Origin: Candidatus Latescibacterota bacterium
Lineage (GTDB): Bacteria; Latescibacterota; UBA2968; UBA8231
NCBI GenBank assembly: GCA_009691525.1
Contig: SICG01000029.1
Span: 1-34,408 of the forward strand
Direction of reading: 5' to 3'
Length of the DNA: 34,408 nt
Below are positions 33,225 to 34,408 of this stretch, one piece after another. Under the pieces are notes generated by a model. That model saw only the letters and a list, made by a program, of their open reading frames with translations. It searched no databases and had not been told where the DNA came from. A program made the translations under genes and the position numbers. Numbering within the stretch: the stretch's first letter is position 1; each line of letters opens with the position of its first letter.

Positions 33225-33339
33225 GTATTTACCTCGACCTGAAGGGGGGCGGCAATATCTGGCAATAATATAGCAAGTGCAGGGCCAGGCGCTACCGCGG
33301 CGGGAAGCAACCCACTTCGGCTTTTCTCAAGGCGCGCCC

Positions 33340-33368
33340 CGCAGCACCCCAACGTATGGGGTGCTGCG
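33340..33368. repeat. Strong hairpin inside the MITE-like element
   Basis: A perfect 12-bp stem (33340-33351 with 33357-33368) closes a five-base loop (acgta). No T-run follows on either strand, so it is not a canonical terminator, although it could still hinder transcription into or out of hemN. Confidence 0.7.
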
Positions 33369-33388
33369 CCGCCCCTCTGCCCTACCCC

Positions 33389-33414
33389 CGCAACGCCATC
33401 TAGATGGCGTTGCG
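33389..33414. repeat. 26-bp perfect palindrome inside the MITE-like element
   Basis: cgcaacgccatct is followed directly by its own reverse complement, with CTAG at the centre. Such uninterrupted perfect palindromes are rare by chance. It may fold as a cruciform or be a protein-binding site. Confidence 0.75.
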
Positions 33415-33542
33415 CCCATCGCTCGCTGTCGCTCCGCTACCCAGCCCCCCACCACGCGGTCTTCCCTTCCCGACCACTCCCCGAGAAAAGCCTTCGGGGT
33501 TCGCTTCCCGCCGCTGATGAACCGGTCGACATGTGACTCTCC

Positions 33543-33590
33543 TGTCCCAATCGGGACTTTGCTGTCCCGCTTTAGCCCTCCTTCTGGGAC
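33543..33590. promoter_or_regulatory. Array of GTCCC half-sites upstream of the sigma-54 promoter
   Basis: TGTCCC occurs at 33543 and again at 33563, exactly 20 bases (about two helical turns) apart, and its inverse GGGAC at 33553 and 33586. The first TGTCCC and GGGAC form a five-base inverted repeat with a four-base spacer. The array ends about 45 bases before the predicted start site, suitable for an enhancer-binding activator of sigma-54. Confidence 0.45.
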
Positions 33591-33610
33591 CCCATCTCCC
33601 TATCTAAAAA

Positions 33611-33626
33611 TGGCATTTGATTTGCT
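33611..33626 (+). promoter_or_regulatory. Sigma-54 (RpoN) promoter
   Basis: TGGCATTTGATTTGCT matches the -24/-12 consensus (TGGCAcg-N4-TTGCW), with GG and GC exactly 12 bases apart. Transcription should start near 33637, about 30 bases before the usp ATG at 33668. Confidence 0.65.
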
Positions 33627-33667
33627 CCCCCTCTAGATAGGCGCTGTGCTGCGCGAGGAGGTACTTA

Positions 33668-33733
33668 ATGATAAAGATCAAAAAGATCCTGTATCCCACC
33701 GACCTGTCTGAGTACGCCCTGTATGCGCTGCCT
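33668..33733 (+). pseudogene. Universal stress protein gene, only the first 22 codons
   Basis: The frame begins MIKIKKILYPTDLSEYALYA and continues LP, the typical N-terminus of a UspA-domain protein: first strand plus the ATP-loop Asp in PTD. After codon 22 it passes into Pro/Arg-rich sequence (TPPRRRLPPEPDRA) that is merely the reverse of the small membrane-protein gene on the other strand, and stops near 33865. More than 110 residues of the domain are therefore missing. GAGGAGGT lies five bases before the ATG, one of the best ribosome sites in the window, and a sigma-54 promoter lies upstream. A deletion or inversion joined this gene's start to foreign sequence at about 33733. Confidence 0.72.
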
Positions 33734-33941
33734 GCTCCGACGCCGCCCCGGCGCCGGCTTCCACCAGAGCCGGATCGGGCGGCTTGGCCGGGACCCCTGC
33801 GGCTGCTTTCTGCTTTTCCTCCTCATACCTCTCCTCGACGGCACCCATCCTCATCCAGTGGGTGATCCCGGCCACGCCGATGGCGACCCCGGCTACCCAG
33901 GGCAGCCAGCAATGTAATATCCCTTCCAGACGCTTATCCAT
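33678..33941 (-). CDS. Small membrane protein, 3' end replaced
   Basis: An 87-codon frame starting MDKRLEGILHCWLP, with one membrane segment (about residues 12-30, CWLPWVAGVAIGVAGITHW) and then a charged, Lys/Glu-rich tail. From about residue 70 the frame reads the complement of the usp stub and so is probably not native; the original C-terminus was cut off at the same junction (about 33733). The ATG has AAGGAGG upstream and overlaps the 3' end of the preceding gene by eight bases, so the two are translated together. The family is not recognised. Confidence 0.55.
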   Translation of the reverse strand: MDKRLEGILHCWLPWVAGVAIGVAGITHWMRMGAVEERYEEEKQKAAAGVPAKPPDPALVEAGAGAASEQAAHTGRTQTGRWDTGSF

Positions 33942-34200
33942 GACCTCCTCCTTCTATCCGCTTGCGGATGAGAATGACTGAACCCGAGACGAGCGCCAGC
34001 AGGTTCAGGCCGGCGACGGCGTAGAACACCTGATGAGGGGTCTGCATCACCACGGAACCCGCTCGCAGCGCCGGCAGCAGCACCAGCAGCAGTCCCATCC
34101 CTACCCCGGCAACCACACTCCACACAAAAGCCGCTGGGCACTCCTGCTCCCGGCCCAGCAACCGGCTGAGTTCTGCGGCATCGCGGTCCGTCTCGCTCAT
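33934..34200 (-). CDS. Small two-span membrane protein next to an ECF sigma-factor stub
   Basis: An 88-residue protein, starting MSETDRDAAELSRLLGREQE, with two membrane segments (about 25-43 and 54-72, the second ending VILIRKRIEGG). The ATG at 34200 overlaps the stop of the sigma-factor fragment as ATGA, and GGAGGAAGG lies just upstream. Genes in this position after an ECF sigma factor often encode anti-sigma factors or membrane partners, but no zinc-binding anti-sigma motif is present. The family is not recognised; a role in sensing with the lost sigma factor is inferred from position only. Confidence 0.65.
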   Translation of the reverse strand: MSETDRDAAELSRLLGREQECPAAFVWSVVAGVGMGLLLVLLPALRAGSVVMQTPHQVFYAVAGLNLLALVSGSVILIRKRIEGGGHG

Positions 34201-34266
34201 CCTTCCTCCAGTATCTGGCGCAACTTCTCCAGAGCGTAGTGCAATCGGCTCTTGATGGTCCTGACA
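34197..34266 (-). pseudogene. 3' end of an ECF-type RNA polymerase sigma-factor gene
   Basis: On the minus strand the last codons read VRTIKSRLHYALEKLRQILE followed by EG and TGA. This is the recognition helix and C-terminal end of sigma region 4 in ECF sigma factors (compare the family motif GTVKSRLHYALxKLR). Everything upstream is missing because an IS3-type element begins at 34267. The stop overlaps the start of the next gene, showing they once formed an operon. Confidence 0.7.
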
Positions 34267-34408
34267 TGACCCCTCAAATTTGCGCCACATGGGATGTGAG
34301 TATTTCTTCAGATCGACGGAGGGATACTCATGAAGCGGAAAGTCCAGAGCGTCGAAGAGATCATTCGGATTCTGCGGCAGGCCGACGGCGGTGAAACGGC
34401 CCAGTCGG
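34267..34408 (+). mobile_element. Left end of an IS3-family insertion sequence
   Basis: The sequence TGACCCCTCAAATTTGCG at 34267 resembles IS3-family terminal repeats, which typically begin TGA with a C-rich run. A transposase orfA follows in the expected place. The element runs past the end of the window. Its insertion point coincides with the break in the ECF sigma-factor gene. Confidence 0.68.
34330..34408 (+). CDS. IS3-family transposase OrfA (partial, cut by the window end)
   Basis: Twenty-six codons are visible, beginning MKRKVQSVEEIIRILRQADG. A basic start followed by EEIIRILRQADGG matches the first helix of the OrfA helix-turn-helix domain in IS3 elements (compare xEEQIIxILKEAExG). 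GGAGGG lies six bases before the ATG at 34330. The rest of orfA and any orfB lie beyond the window. The only substantial plus-strand gene start besides the usp stub. Confidence 0.72.
   Translation, partial: MKRKVQSVEEIIRILRQADGGETAQS

Larger units (their letters stand above)
33297..33514. mobile_element. MITE-like element of about 218 bp with 32-bp terminal inverted repeats
   Basis: The left end (33297-33328) and the inverse of the right end (33483-33514) match at 26 of 32 positions, including twelve outer bases (gcggcgggaagc) and ten inner bases (ggcttttctc). Between them lie two strong internal palindromes and no gene. The size, terminal repeats and internal symmetry suit a non-autonomous miniature element, or alternatively a large structured intergenic repeat. 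No target-site duplication is obvious. It lies between hemN and the sigma-54 promoter. Confidence 0.5.
33225..33667. other. Intergenic region with a MITE-like element and a sigma-54 promoter
   Basis: No gene is seen here. From left to right it holds two near copies of GGCAATAT (33251-33269) in the probable promoter region of hemN, an inverted-repeat-bounded element (33297-33514), an array of GTCCC half-sites (33543-33590), a sigma-54 promoter (33611-33626) and a strong ribosome site before the truncated usp gene. Confidence 0.6.

Noticed and set aside
33340-33368. Terminator for the region between hemN and usp
   Set aside because: The stem is strong but no T-run follows on either strand, and it lies inside an inverted-repeat element upstream of both flanking genes, where a terminator would not be expected.
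33668-33865. A 65-residue plus-strand protein beginning like UspA
   Set aside because: Only the first 22 codons are UspA-like; the rest is a Pro/Arg-rich reading of the strand opposite a membrane-protein gene and has no independent support.

Overview
The window is a G+C-rich bacterial segment in which nearly every gene lies on the minus strand. No rRNA, tRNA or CRISPR array was seen. Several features point to an uncultured FCB-group bacterium, perhaps Latescibacterota, KSB1 or a relative: surface proteins ending in FlgD-like / type IX-style C-terminal domains, a CRTAC1-like VCBS protein with a downstream TPR protein, a DUF6785-type membrane protein, a DUF4159 protein and an enolase-superfamily enzyme. 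This placement is an inference from gene content only.

Left edge (1-1584): a phosphoethanolamine-transferase-like gene lacking its C-terminal third, then a 418-nt stretch with no intact gene. That stretch holds a 54-bp fragment of the 3' end of an ABC-2 permease gene, whose closest relative lies at 27642-27695.

Central cluster (1585-26644): thirteen genes in one direction, many with ATGA/GTGA overlaps or very short gaps. In order of transcription they encode a secreted protein with a FlgD-like C-terminus; a discoidin-domain surface protein; three tandem paralogous outer-membrane proteins of about 920-985 residues, each with a central Asp-rich calcium-binding-type segment; a 1078-residue TPR protein; an inner-membrane TonB-like/DUF4159 protein; a lipoprotein with a TonB/AgmX-like C-terminus; a polytopic DUF6785-like protein; a CRTAC1-like protein; a membrane-anchored TPR protein; a small exported protein; and an enolase-superfamily enzyme. 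A strong hairpin plus T-run separates the first gene from the other twelve. The gene order suggests an envelope-spanning assembly (surface proteins, barrels, periplasmic TPR scaffold, TonB-like coupling parts, inner-membrane permease). Its substrate is unknown; a glycan or sugar acid is a reasonable guess. The cluster follows a GntR/LacI-type regulator gene that has lost most of its sensor domain.

Right part (27642-33224): an operon of hemN, a TolC-like gene, a frameshifted HlyD-like gene, an ABC ATPase gene and a chimeric gene. The chimera joins the first part of a second ATPase to the last part of an ABC-2 permease, as expected from an internal deletion.

Right edge (33225-34408): a MITE-like element of about 218 bp with terminal inverted repeats; a well-formed sigma-54 promoter with repeated upstream half-sites driving a universal-stress-protein gene cut off after 22 codons; two small membrane-protein genes; the last codons of an ECF sigma-factor gene; and the left end of an IS3-family element. 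Broken genes at both edges contrast with the intact central cluster and suggest repeated rearrangement around it.
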